A stretch of 64,000 bases of DNA from Rhytidiadelphus loreus (Eukaryota; Streptophyta; Bryopsida; Hypnales; Hylocomiaceae): positions 2,981,001 to 3,045,000 of the forward strand of contig OX344765.1 in NCBI GenBank assembly GCA_947034895.1. Direction: 5' to 3'. Both the position numbers and the translations under genes were made by a program. A model generated the notes under the pieces. It saw nothing but the letters and a program-made list of their open reading frames with translations, ran no database searches and had not been told where the DNA came from. Shown piece after piece: positions 12,039 through 23,968 of the stretch (positions within the stretch are counted from its first letter, which is position 1; each line of letters starts with the position of its first letter).

Positions 12039-15000
12039 CTGAAGAACTCAGGTAAGTACCAGCTCTATTGGGGAAGTGAAAAAGCTGAGCTGTCAGCATG
12101 CCCAACACCCCAAAAAAACTTCTGCTGCCCCTGCTGTAAAATGTTTCAACTTAGATCCCCAGCTGCCCGCTTCTGAGTTCCAATGCTAAAGGGTAAGTTT
12201 TAATGACATCAACAGAGTACAAAAAGAGGGTACCATATTGTATTGAAAGGGGAATTAAATCCCTTGTACTGTTTTCCCTTTGCAATGGAAATTGCCCATG
12301 TGTTTGAAAAAAAAACAGCCAAAAAAAGAAAGGGGAATTAAATAAACCAAAGATGGGAATGAGTCCATCTTTCTTATGAATGATTCTTACAAGAAAAAGT
12401 GATATGTGGCACCTTGTGACTGCTTGCCCCCAATGCCTTTTTTGTTGCATGTCCCATAGCATGTAAGTTAAGTTAGTATTCTTTAATTCGGAGGAAAAAA
12501 AAACATTCCATCCAAGTGAGAACCTCACCTTGTAGGGCAGTTGAAAGTCTTTGTTGCCCTCATTCAAAAAATCAAGTACAAGTACTTCCAAGTTTCTCAT
12601 TACTCAAAAGCTCTGGGCACTGAATGTTTTTTTTTAAAGAAATCTTGATAACTTGCAGCAACATTTGCAACATTTCAGCAATATTCACCTCGTGGAATTT
12701 AAGCCTGTCCGTCATGAACAGCCCGAGGGTCAGAAACTCATACCGCAATCTCCGTCCTAAAAAATGGATGGATGAATAATTTGACCTTTGTCTGTCATGA
12801 GCAATGGCAGTTCATGGCGAAGGGGACATGATATCCAATTTGAATGAATTTGTTAGATTCTAGTTACCTTTTTTGGATGAATACAAACAATTTACAAGAA
12901 TCATGACATTCTTAGATGAATAGTTTCCATTTCATCCACATTGCAGTATTTTATTTTTAAAAATATTTATAGATGTAAATGCTTCATCACTCCACCAATG
13001 ATGATTGCGCCACTGGTTGTTGTCTTAAAAAATTTAGAAAAAAAACACCCAATGGGCTAAACAAGTTGAATTTTTATTTATTTTTTAAATCCCGGTCTTC
13101 ATCACTCCAGCTTGTCCTTTACATTTGTACCACCGCGTGCTTTTCTCTATCATGTGCATTCAATCATTGTCAAAGCCCTCCATCGTCCTTCAGTTGGTAT
13201 CAGCGGAACTCAAACGGAACTTAATTTAACTCCACCCGGCCTTACGTTAACTTAAATTGATATTATTGTGAATTTTTCCGAGATTCCCAAGCATCCGCTT
13301 GTTCGGTTCGGTAGGGTTTTCTTTTTTTTCAAAATTTTCCATACTGCTCCGGAAAGTTTTCCATAGTAGGCACGTTTACCCTCTTTTTGAAGTCTTTGGA
13401 CAACAAGCTTTCTGCAGTACTCTGCTGACTTGTACGTAGAATAAATTATAATTTATAATTTTATAATTTTTCGAATCCATGTGGAGCTAATTTTGTTTCC
13501 TTATGACACTGTGCAAACTGATTACTGTCGATAAGGTACAGCAGCTGGAACTTACGCATTACTTACAACATCATTAACCCTAAGGGTGGCCCTTTCCAAA
13601 TGGTACACTTAATTTGTGATTTTAATTTGCAAATTCTCAAGAACAATTAAGTTAGTTCCACGACTTGAATGAGGCCCCACAACCTTGTGCTGATGAAGTG
13701 AATCACTCAATGACATGTTTTTATTTTTTACAATAATATTCCACCCACTTGAAACCAGGGATGTTATGAAGAAATTTTTTGTTTGATATTCAATCCAATA
13801 GGGTGTAACTTTTTTCTTTTTTAATGAATGAAGACTTTGGATAGATTTTTTTTACTAAATGTTTCTTTGTAGTTGCGAATTAGCAGGGTTGAAAGTTAAA
13901 GACAAGCATGAGTGGAAAATATGTCTGAGATAACCACCGAGTTTTCCAATGTGCCGAATTCAATGAAGTAATCGGGACTCCGCTCATCACCTCATGTGTG
14001 GTTTTTACTACATTGAATAAAGGAATAGTGAAATTAGATTCCCTTTTATTAATTTCTCAACACTTTACACTATATAAATATAAACTATTTTTTACAAGGA
14101 TGGAATCATTTTCATCAATGGAGAATCGTATGTGTGGCATGGATTGGTGCACTGGTTTAGGGCCCAGTTCAAAGAGTCACATGTGCCTCCATGCCAACAA
14201 GCAATGAGTCATGAGGTAACTTTTTTGGGTAAGGCAATCTAATTGTTAAGGCACACTAATTTCACTATTCTATGTTAGTAGTGAAGATTGTGCCCTTGAA
14301 CAATATAGTTGGCAATAAGATGACATGGTGATGTAAGCATTCTAGTTACCCATCTAATACATATAACCATCCTAGTTTTTGAAAGATGCATCTACATCTA
14401 AGAATCATGTATTTTAGACTACATCTCAACTCTCACTTGATTATTAAAATTTGATTGGTAGTTAGTACAAAACCATGCCCTTTCTCTTCCTTTAATTAAT
14501 TTACATCAAAATGCATGTGAAACAAGGCCTTGTGAGGGTTCAAGCAATAAATAGTTTGGACTTTTTTTTAAACCTCTGTGGATTGGCTCTATTACTTCAT
14601 GGTTGAGCTCCATCTCTAAACTCAATTTAACCTTTCAAATTATATTCAAGTTATATTTTTAACAAGAGACTATGTATTCTCTATCAATATGAAAAATCTT
14701 TATTAATTTGGAATTTTTTTTTATCATAGTTAAACTCTTTATAGCAAAAGAATATAAATAAACTAGTGAATGTATCAAAATCAATTCTATTAATTAAAAT
14801 TTTCTTCTTAAGCTAGAAGAAACAATACAAAAAAATTGTAAATTTTCTCACATAATTATTTATTTTTAATTATTCCAAACATCTTTGGCTATGACTTTGA
14901 AGTATAAGAAACATTGTAATTCTAAATTTAGAATTGATATGTTTATTAATAATATATATATGTATATATAATATAGAAAATTTCAATTTGGATAAATTTT

Positions 15001-16247
15001 TAATAATTGGGATTTTAAAAAGTGCAATGTGTAAGGAGATTGTTATCATATGTAATAAAAGTGCAATATATAAGAACAAAATATGATATTTTTACCATAT
15101 TTCTCTATAAAATTATTTTTAATTTTAATTTTAAAATAAATAAATAAAATTGAAATCACACATTGTTGTGGAATGATTTGGATTCTAAAATATGGATCGT
15201 ACAATTACAATGAATCAATTGAATATTTGTATTTTAAATTTTTTTTAAAAGGATTCAAAACTGACATCTCACATTTTATTTTCTCATTTTATATCATATT
15301 TCAAAAATGAATATTTTGAAAGCTAGAATTGAGTTTCATATTTTGAGCATCAAGTTTGTGAGCAAGTTTGGGATGTTGGAACATTGGAAACTTCAAGGAT
15401 AAATGTTCAATTGATAGAAAATGAAAATCCAACTTGATTCAATTTAGTACTAAGTTCGAGGTTTAAAGTTAGGTTTATTAATTCTTTGAATTGGTAGATT
15501 TTAGAAAAATCAAAGTCTTATAATTTTTAATATTTTTCTAAAAGAAATATAGAAAATAAAACATAAATTGAAAATTTATAGTAACATAAACCTCTTGCAT
15601 ATGTAATAAATTCCCATTCGATCAAATTTAATATACCATTTTGTATAATAACCATCTTGTCTTAGAATCCATAATTAATATACTTTATAACAATAAACAC
15701 ATTCAATTTTTTTTATATCAAAGAGTGAGTAAATGAAAGTGAAATTGGATCAAGAAAGACATTGCCAAAGTAGGTACTTGTGGTTGTTACACAATCCCTA
15801 TTCCAATTGTAATACATAGGAAGAATGTTAGTTGTAGGTTATATTTCTAAAAACAAGATTTAGTTTTGGAGGGATCAATAGAGAAAATTAGAGCTCTCAA
15901 CTTCTTATGCTAAATCTTTTTGTTTTTTCTATCAGGATTTGAGACATGATTTCGAGACTTGGAAATCTTGTCTGACAAATCTTATATTATGCATAGACTT
16001 TCAAATTGCCTTTGAAAATCACCTCAACTTGGTGGAATAATATAACTTGCACTCTAGCCCTCATCAAGTAAGTGTAAATCAAAGAATTTATTTACTTGAG
16101 ATCCTAAAATAAATTCCATAAGATAATAGCATGATTTTAGTGGAATATTCTACTAGACCAACTATGCCAATTAGTAGGACAATAAATTTGTAACTTGAAT
16201 TTCAAATTTTCTATTGTAAGTGAGACAACAATTTATTTATAACATAT
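12039..16247. other. Non-coding stretch, about 4.2 kb
   Basis: No gene I can support. A 149-codon open frame on the minus strand at 12151-12600 has no recognisable family features. Positions 13090-13570 are somewhat richer in GC (CCACCCGGCC, CCGCTTGTTCGGTTCGG) and might be old promoter or exon sequence, but no frame or splice structure supports this. Confidence 0.4.
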
Positions 16248-16570
16248 TCATGATACTTTTTTTTTACCATTACATGATTTTTTGTAGTAGTTAAGGGCTA
16301 CGAGTTCCCTGGCGTTCCCTCGCATCGAGAACTCTACCATGCAGCCTGTTGACGTGGTCGAGATGACTACGTCAATAGGCATTAAAAAATTATTTTTTTG
16401 TAAAAAAATATAATTTTTTTTATTCTTCATTTTAATTTTTAAAGTTTAAAAAAAATTAAATTAAATTATTTTTATTATTTTATTATTTTTTATCCAGACC
16501 GCACAGGCTGGTTCCTAACAACAGGAACCAACCTAAAACGGCCCTCCCGAAGGCCTGATTCCCATCTAAT
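16248..16570 (-). mobile_element. MITE-like repeat family M3, copy 1
   Basis: A GC-richer block in AT-rich DNA. Read on the minus strand it begins ATTGCATTAGATGGGAATC, then AAGGCCGTTTTAGG and GGTTCC, a poly-A/T interior, then TGACGTGG. The same order occurs at 26285-26580 on the plus strand (TTAGATGTGATTC, AAGGCCGTTTCAGG, TGACGTGACC) and closes with CATCTAATGTAAT, so the ends are inverted repeats on ATTAGATG. No coding capacity. Confidence 0.55.
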
Positions 16571-18240
16571 GCAATTGAAGGAAAAAATAATTAAAGAATT
16601 ATAGGTATGAATGTAAATTTTTCTAAAACTAATCTTGGATAATACAATATCCTTGGATAAATTACCCTAGTCTACTTGTACAAATAAAAAATTGTAGTTT
16701 AATTTTCTAAATTTTTTATTGTTAACAATGAATTTTCTATTTTTTTCTATTTGCTTAATTATGAAAATAAGAACATTCCACTAGATCAACAATTAACTAA
16801 ATAATGTGGAAATGTTGCACTCATTTAGCAATTGAATATATACGACTGAATTTTCTATGACAATTATTTGACTTGTATACAAGTGGATTTTTTTTATTGC
16901 AAATTTTCTCAACTTAAAGAATTGAATTCTATAATTGGTTATAATTCAATTGAACATCTAATTGTCTAATTTTGAAATTTTCTATTTCTTGGATATGACA
17001 ACAACACAAACAACAATTCGTTTGAATCAATTGTATTATTTGTTTTTAATTGCATGTCTCTAACTCCACATTACAAGTATATATGTTAGTTTGCAACTCT
17101 CTTAAAGTCATTCTAGATATGTGTAGAGAAAAACAAGTTTTTGAACTTATAAGAGGCCTCTTTCTTTTAATGTTTTTGAATTTTAGGGCAAACATTTTTT
17201 ACATGTATTACCATATACTAAAGGTTCAATACTATGCATTGACCAACAAATTTCCTCTACACTCAATTTGATGGCTCCCACTAGGTACTAACTATACAAC
17301 TTATGGACAATTTGACACTTCTTGAGAAGTTGTGAGGCCACTTGCTTCAAATGCTATAGTTATAATTGGTTGCATCGACTACCTTTTTTTTAACGTACTT
17401 TTGAATATTAGAAAAAATATCTTCAATTGTTTGTGTGGAAAAATAAAGGGCTCTAACATTCTTAGGGAACATTTGTCAAAAAATGACTACTAGCAATCCC
17501 ACATTGTCCTTAGTGTATTATTAGTCCTTTTCATCCATTCACATCTCATGAAGATCACTACCTAGTGATACTTAAGTTCCCTTTGTTTCTACATTAGTAG
17601 TGATGAAAACATTTTCATGTTTACTACATTAAATGAGAAGTAGAATCAACTCATTTTTTTGACAAATATTTATTTATTTATAGAAAAATTGTTTGATAGA
17701 AGCTCAAAATAGAATTTTTTTATAAAAAAAAATTCTTTCTAAAGAAATTGGAAAATTTTCCAAAATGTTTGAAATATATTTTTATTATTATTCTCCACCA
17801 AACCTAACTACAACTATGATACCTTTCATCATGGTTGTTGTTATTTTTGCAACATAACCTTCGAAGTAGCTCTACTCATATACTTGAAAAAACAAAACTT
17901 GAGTGTAATTGAGAATAAAAATGGCTTCAACATCATTGGACAAAGCTTGAATTGTGACAATTAAGTTTAAACATTGCGTAGGTTGATTTGGATATAAAAA
18001 AACTACCATTACAAATTGGATTCTAAGTTGTAACACACAATAGTAGAAAGATAATCAGTCTTATATGAGGAATGACTAGAAGTCAATTTCTAAATAAATT
18101 GTCTTATTTCTTTGAAAAATGTACATATGCATAATGCATATGTGTCAATCATGGAAAAGTTGTTGAATAGTTGACTACTTGTATCATAGTTGAAGAGATG
18201 GCCACGAATTAGTTGTAGATTAGTCATGGATTAGTTGTAG
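16571..18240. other. AT-rich non-coding stretch
   Basis: No supported gene or well-bounded repeat. Confidence 0.45.
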
Positions 18241-18372
18241 CACTGGTAGAAAATGAGACTCAATCTGTTGTTTTGGTCGCGTTGATCATCAACAAATTTC
18301 TATTGATCAACAAAACTCTGTTGATAATCAACGCGACCAAAACAATAGATTAGGCTTGATTTTCTACTAGTG
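18241..18372. mobile_element. CACTA-type miniature element (132 bp hairpin)
   Basis: It begins CACTGGTAGAAAATGAG and ends TTTTCTACTAGTG. The two arms are nearly perfect complements for about 50 bp (GTTTTGGTCGCGTTGAT against ATCAACGCGACCAAAAC) around a short loop. A TAG trinucleotide lies directly on both sides (18238-18240 and 18373-18375), as expected for the 3 bp target duplication of CACTA (EnSpm) transposons. CACTAGTAGAAA ends are common in plant CACTA-type miniature elements. It can only move with a transposase supplied elsewhere. Confidence 0.85.
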
Positions 18373-20344
18373 TAGATTCACCATGGATGAGATGTAGACT
18401 AGACATGGATCAATTGTAGAATAGTCATGAACCCGAAGAGGTCACTCCCTTGTAATCTAGCAAACCACATGCATTAATAGGGTATTTTGAAAATGACTAT
18501 ATATAATTAGTGTATATAGAACATTCTAGCATATTTATAGAATATTGATTGTATTCTAAAAACATTCTAAAACAGCACTCTATCTTTTAATTCATGTAGT
18601 TTTCTAAGTGAATGCAAGCAAACTCCCCATAGTCATTAATTAAGTAGTCAATAAAGACTTTGTATTGTGGCAACTATTGGCTTAGGATTCAAAGACCTAC
18701 TAAAGCGTTAGATGCCACTACTTTGCTATTGTTGCCCTTTAGTGCAACATTGTTTCTACCTCTCGTCTCTTTCTTCTTACTTCTTTTTGTGTCTTCCCTC
18801 TTGTTCTCTTTATAATGTTTTGTCATTCATTTTCCTTGTATTTTGTGATTTCCATTTCTATATTCATAGTTGTTTTGGACTCTTTTTGTTTTTGTTGACT
18901 ACCAGCCTACTACAAGGTTATGTATTTATCTTCTTTTGCTATAACTTTCATTCAACTTCTTCATTTTTTTATTGTAATACTACTTTTATTTGGAGTCAAG
19001 CAATACGTATACTTGAGATTTTATGAGCTATTTAGTTTACTTTGAAAACTATTTTCTTATGATATTTTTAATCAGTGGTTGGGTGTATGTAATTCCTATA
19101 GGTCAAAGAGCCAAAAAGTGGTTGCAAAGACAACAAATGGCTTGGCCAACAAACTTGCAATTACCATATACACTTCAACTTAGTAGACTGCAATGCAATT
19201 TTAGATGCTATTGTGGAACAACCTTTTTGTATCACTCACTTCTCTTATATCCACCACAATTAATATAAGTATATTTTGGATCTATAAGGAACACTTCAAT
19301 TTGTTGTGATTCTAATGTTGTTGGTGGCTTGGTTGTATATTAGTTATTTGTAGTCTACGCACATTTATTGTAAAAGAATCTCACATGTATACTGTAACTA
19401 GCATAGTAGGTAATTAAATTCCCGGGGAGGACACTCCCCACGTTTTAGCAACCCAAGTGTGGAGGAAAAAGTAATACAAGTAATACATTGGTAAATTTAA
19501 ATTTAAAAAAAAAAAAAAATTATGGATAGATTTTACTACTTTAAAATTTTATGTTTTGAATTATTGGTATTTTTTTATGCTAATAGTAATTATTTATAAA
19601 AAATTTAAGAAAAAAGATACACTGTAAAGCTAAAAATAACTTTTACACCTCTATATTATATAAGAAAAAAAAAATTGAAAAATGAAAAAAAAATTCTATA
19701 GAATAGCTTTCTATTGAAAGTTTATTTTGGTTGAATATTGATGCAATAGTCATCTTTATGTGAGCTTTATAAATATTTTAGTTAGAGAACATACCATTTT
19801 AGTTCATTTTTCAACCCTTTCTAGACAATATATCTTATGTTATTTGGAATTGAAATTTTTGTCGATAGAAACCTTTAGTCATTGTTAAATAAAGCTCAAA
19901 ATTTTAGGATGAAATTATAGTTTATTCAAAAGTAAATAGGGGGTCAAAAAATCACTCCGCCACACGTGGGTACTCCAAATGTAGTGAGAGTGTCCTCCCC
20001 TAGATTAAATTGAAGAATAATAATGCATAATTTTTTTCATGAAAAAATAAAACCCATTAGCAATCAACTCATAAGCAATTGCAAAACAATTGACTCGCAA
20101 CTTCAAAACAACTACCATATAACTTTTGAATACCTACTTCTTTTGTCTAAAAATAAGTCCATGGTTTTTTGAAAAAGGCTAAATTAACGTGTAAAGTGCT
20201 CTTATTTGGGTATGAATGCATAATTATTGCAACTTCTAGTCAACTCTAGTAGGTGTGAAAGTTTTGAAGTCAAGGTCAAGTGGACTATGTTAAAATAGGC
20301 AACATAATTGTCAATTTTTTCTAATTTTGTTGCCAATTCTAATA
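18373..20344. other. AT-rich non-coding stretch
   Basis: The hydrophobic open frame at 18712-19026 comes from T-rich sequence and has no family features. Around 19430-19990 there are two similar blocks reading GGAGGACACTCCCC and GTGTCCTCCCC about 560 bp apart in inverted orientation, which may be ends of another MITE-like element. Confidence 0.4.
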
Positions 20345-20545
20345 CAATGAACTTCAATTAGCTCCTATGCATTCAATTTCAATCAACTCCTATAATTCAA
20401 CTTTGATTAATTCTTGTAATTCAACTTTGATCAACTCTTTGTGATTCAACTTTGATTAGCTCTGGTGATTCAACTACAATCAGTGTTTGTGATTTAACTA
20501 CAATCAACTCATGTGATTCAACTTCGACCAACTCTAGTCATTAAG
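20345..20545. repeat. Minisatellite, about 24 bp unit
   Basis: About eight degenerate tandem units on the pattern ATTCAACTTTGATCAACTC plus a short spacer of CTTGTG type. Units differ from each other by several substitutions, so the array is old. It lies just upstream of the mariner-like transposase remnant. Confidence 0.8.
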
Positions 20546-20951
20546 ACTTGCAAGTGATCAAACCATGGAAGAAGGACGAGAACCATGTTCTACAACTATC
20601 CAAGCCGGTAAAGAAGGCGTCTTCCATGTCATCTTGAATGTTGTCTATGGCATTCCAAATTCCATTATTGACTTTTCCTTAAAAAAGAATTGCAATCTCA
20701 CTAATGAATAGCATCAAGTACTACATTAGGCGCTTCTTGTCCAAGTCAAGGATCCTTGGCCACCTCATGAGTTGGTCAAAGGATCCATAACCGTAGTTTC
20801 TAGTGAATTCAATGTCACCAATGAGACAATATCTAGGATTTGGGAGGATCATCGTTCCTTGGCAAAAAGACATGTTGCTACTATGGTGTCAGCTAGGAGA
20901 CAAGGTCAAGTTGGGTGCAAGTCACTATAACAAAATACAGTAAAAAAAACT

Positions 20952-21891
20952 TGTTAACCTCGAATTGTTCCTTGGAAGTGGAAAAATATATATAAAATAT
21001 AAATTACTAATCAACCTACTTCAACCTCCTATAAAGAATTATTAATACTTTAGAAATCACCATGCTTTCAAGAATTAATTTCACCTTGTGGTACATAAAG
21101 ACTTGGATGCAATCATGCACAAACTTAAAGAATATATTTCAATTTACAAGATTATCAAAGAAACAATAAAGAATGAGTTTTTGTATACAAGTTATTAATT
21201 TACCAAAAGGGCTATTCAGGAACAAATTAAAGACCAAGATGGTGTTGGAATTGAGTAGGTAAAAAGTAATGAGTTCAAGTCACTAGACTAATTTTAGAAC
21301 TAGAAGTGGTTAGGAAAAGTTAGTTAGGATATTATAGAAGGAATAGGCTTGGTCCTATTACCAAAGGCAATACGGTTAGGGTTTTGCTTAGTTCTCCTAT
21401 GACCACGGAAAACTATAAAAAGGGATTTTTTCCCCATTGTATTTTATTATTTTTACAACTATCAATACAATATCGACTTCCAAAGATCAACTTTCAAGCA
21501 ATTCAAGCAAGACCAACTTTCAAGCAATTCAAGCAAGGCCAACTTTCAAGCAATTCTTCAAGCCAATGAGATCAACTTTCCAAAGACAATTCTTAAAGAC
21601 AAATATAAATAGAAGATAAATACAATTAGATAGCATACTAGAAACATTTAGAAACATTGGAAAGAAAAATGTAATTTCATTACTAAAGATAATTTGGAAT
21701 ATACAAGTGCCATATTTTGGCATATACAAGTGTTTTTGTTTCCTAAAGACTACTATATCCTACCTATAAATAGTCTTATATGGTGATTTCTAAAGTATTA
21801 ATAATTCTTTATAGGAGGTTGAAGTAGGCTGATTAGTAATTTACATTTTATATATATTTTTCCACTTCCAAGGAACAATTCAAGGTTAACA
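20952..21891. mobile_element. 940 bp element with TG...CA ends and inverted about 110 bp termini
   Basis: It starts TGTTAACCTCGAATTGTTCC and ends GGAACAATTCAAGGTTAACA, with AAACT repeated directly on each side (20947-20951 and 21892-21896). The two end segments (about 20952-21063 and 21780-21891) are close inverted complements. TG...CA ends with a 5 bp target duplication are the signature of LTR retrotransposons, but LTRs are direct repeats and these ends are inverted. The interior has a TATA-box-like ACTATAAAAAGG at about 21413-21424 and a short 3-unit repeat at 21491-21560. It encodes no recognisable protein. It may be a rearranged LTR derivative or an unusual inverted-repeat transposon. 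Confidence 0.7.
21491..21560. repeat. Three-unit tandem repeat (about 30 bp)
   Basis: Units on the pattern CAACTTTCAAGCAATTCAAG follow one another three times, the last slightly altered (CAATTCTTCAAG). It sits downstream of the TATA-like box in the nested 940 bp element, in the place where an LTR would have its R/U5 region. That positional reading is inference. Confidence 0.75.
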
Positions 21892-22998
21892 AAACTGCAC
21901 TCAAAATTGAGTGCAGTTCGTTTTGCCTTTGTTTTTGTGCATGCACACGTAGTGGGCTTGCAACTTCTTTTGCAATTTCTGATTGGAATTTTTGGAATTT
22001 TGGAGCCTGCAAGATACCGTTGGAAAGGTCTTAAAAATACCTTTCCCAATGGTCTATCACAAGTCCAAAGATTCTTAAAATTTTAGTCCGAAATTGGAAA
22101 AGAAGTTGACTATGCGCATAGTGGGCTTGCACGAAATCGTGGCAAAACAAACCGCACTCAATTTTGAATGCAGTTTTTTTTTACCATGTTTTGTTATAGT
22201 GAGTGAAAGGCTTTGGATATGGATAAGCTAAAAGAAATACCATTGTCCAATATAAAGAACATTTATTTAGTTTCCGCCCACATGAACATTTCAAAGGTGA
22301 TCTTACATCAATGATTCTAGAACGATGATATCAGACATCACTCAAATGCAATCCAACTATTTTGGACAGAGCAAAAAAAGATTGCTTATATTCAATTCTA
22401 CCTCTTGATGTTGGATCCAATCCTTCCATCATAATTTCAATACAGAGTAGACTTGATCCACATTGATGAGAAGTGGTTTCATCTTACTAAGAGGAAAGAT
22501 CACCTTCTATTTGGCACTTGAAGAAAAGCTACCATTACGAATAAGCATTTTATTCTCCAAATCATATTCCTTGCACATGTGGCTTGCCCTTAATGGGACA
22601 CATTCAAAAAACAAAAATTTGATGGAAAAATCAAAATCTTCTCTTTCCTATTTCAAAAGCCAACTAAAAAAATTGGTAAAAATCAAACACGTGAAATGAT
22701 GGAAATCAAACCTATCAAGATCATTACTAAGGAGGTGGTGAAGTTGATGTTGATCGATAAACTTATCCCAACAATCTAGAAGAAGTGGCCACATATGTGG
22801 GCTCGCAAGACCACAATTGGCAACAACGGTATTATTCAACATGACAATGCCAAGCATCATTCCAATGGTGATGAACTTAACCTAGTAGCCGCCCTAAAGC
22901 AAGACAGCTTTAGTATCGCATTGATTAGTCAATTTCTCAACAATCCCATTATGAATGTTCTCGATTTGGGTCTCTTTCACGCTATTCAAACGCTATAG

Positions 22999-23544
22999 CA
23001 TCAACTCCCATATATAAGGTAAAACAACCTATTGTGGTCAGAATTAGGAGTTTGACCTTACATGGTTGCTGGAATTTTTCAATTTTTTCTCCACATGTAG
23101 ACAAGTGTGAGAAAGAGCAAGAGCAATTAAAATTATATTTTTTCAACAAAGTATGAATTCACTAGGATTTTTTTAAGTGTTCTGGCCACAAGAGTCAGTA
23201 GACTACCCCAAACCAGCGTGCAACGATACCCATAATGGTCACCTTACTCTTCTAAAGCAGTCACAATATTTCCGTGAGGCACACTCAAATATTTGGGTAT
23301 TCCTAAGAGCAACTCCACGGAAGACGCAGCAAATACAACTGGCCGGTGGGGGCTTGCAGTGCGGTTTCAAAGCCCACAGCCGGAAAGCTCCTCATGTGCC
23401 CAACGGCCAACACGCTAAGAAGAGGCTTCAAATGAATTATGCAATCCAAAGAAGTTTCCTTGCTTTGAATTTAAAAATAAATAAAAATTGTATCTTTGAA
23501 AATGAATTCAAATGCATTTCGAAGTAGTTCCTTGAAATTCCAAA
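22999..23544. other. Non-coding stretch
   Basis: No supported gene. Positions 23195-23420 are richer in GC and include GTAGACTACCCC, which resembles an M1 end. The 116-codon open frame across it has no recognisable features. Confidence 0.35.
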
Positions 23545-23713
23545 GAGAAGTGGAGCTCTTTATACACATGGGGTAGTAGGAGCTAGAGCAACCCATGTGA
23601 GTTATGTTAATTTAACTTAACTTTAAGTGGTGAAGTTCCTACTAATTATAATTATCCCACATGGATTGTTCTACCTCCTACCACCGTATGTGTATATATT
23701 GAGCTTCTCACTT
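23545..23713. mobile_element. Hairpin MITE, about 170 bp
   Basis: Arms at about 23545-23605 and 23651-23713 are imperfect inverted repeats: GAGAAGTGGAGCTC pairs with GAGCTTCTCACTT, TATACACATGGGGTAGTAGG with CCTACCACCGTATGTGTATA, and CCCATGTGAG with CCCACATGG. A short AT-rich spacer separates them. No terminal signature lets me name the superfamily. Confidence 0.7.
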
Positions 23714-23940
23714 ACCCTGTAAATTCAAAACACGTTCATATTCCATTTATCAAATAATTTTGGACTTATGTAAAGGTAACTTTACTGTATGTGAAAATGC
23801 CTTTGCGCATTTCGTTTATTCTGAAATTATTAATTGCTAAATGTGATTGAATTCTTTTGAGTGCCAGTTGGGGCCGGTACCTCAGTAGATTTGGCCGTGG
23901 TTGGCCATTGTTAGGCCTTGGCCGTGCTTGCCGTGGGACA

Positions 23941-23968
23941 GTAAAGTGACTGGGCCCGGTCACTTTAC
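23941..23968. other. 28 bp near-perfect palindrome
   Basis: GTAAAGTGAC and GTCACTTTAC flank a GGGCCC core, with one mismatched pair. It lies in a local G+C- and GGCC-rich patch (about 23875-23990). It could form a short hairpin. No gene is nearby, so a terminator or operator role is not supported. Confidence 0.6.

Larger units (their letters stand above)
20933..22201. mobile_element. CACTA-type element inserted in the mariner remnant
   Basis: It begins CACTATAACAAAATACAG and ends ATGTTTTGTTATAGTG, with AGT on both sides (20930-20932 and 22202-22204), a 3 bp target duplication. Inside the right part a second inverted pair, ACTGCACTCAAAATTGAGTG and CACTCAATTTTGAATGCAGT, continues the terminal repeat. 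A relative is at 34578-34907. Without the 940 bp insertion at 20952-21891 the element would be only about 325 bp, a miniature CACTA-like element. No coding capacity of its own. Confidence 0.8.
20650..22998 (+). pseudogene. Plant mariner-like transposase, decayed and interrupted
   Basis: Conceptual translation in shifting frames recovers the order of a plant Tc1/mariner (MLE) transposase: an N-terminal helix-turn-helix with FNVTNETISRIWE near 20810; after the CACTA insertion, LDMDKLKEIPLS and HHSNAIQLF near 22215-22360; IHIDEKWFHLTKRKDHLLF near 22455-22515, carrying the first catalytic Asp; IIQHDNAKHHSN near 22835, the second Asp; and NPIMNVLDLGLFHAIQTL near 22945-22995. In intact family members the last motif carries PD before LNVLDLG. 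Here that Asp is replaced by Ile, so the third catalytic residue is lost. There are many stops and frameshifts, and the coding region is split at 20933. The match to the family is from motif recognition only. Confidence 0.8.

Noticed and set aside
12151..12600. 149-codon minus-strand open frame
   Set aside because: No family motif, no conserved neighbours, and homopolymer-rich composition like non-coding background.
18712..19026. 104-codon hydrophobic frame
   Set aside because: Product of T-rich sequence. No signal peptide plus mature region pattern and no family features.
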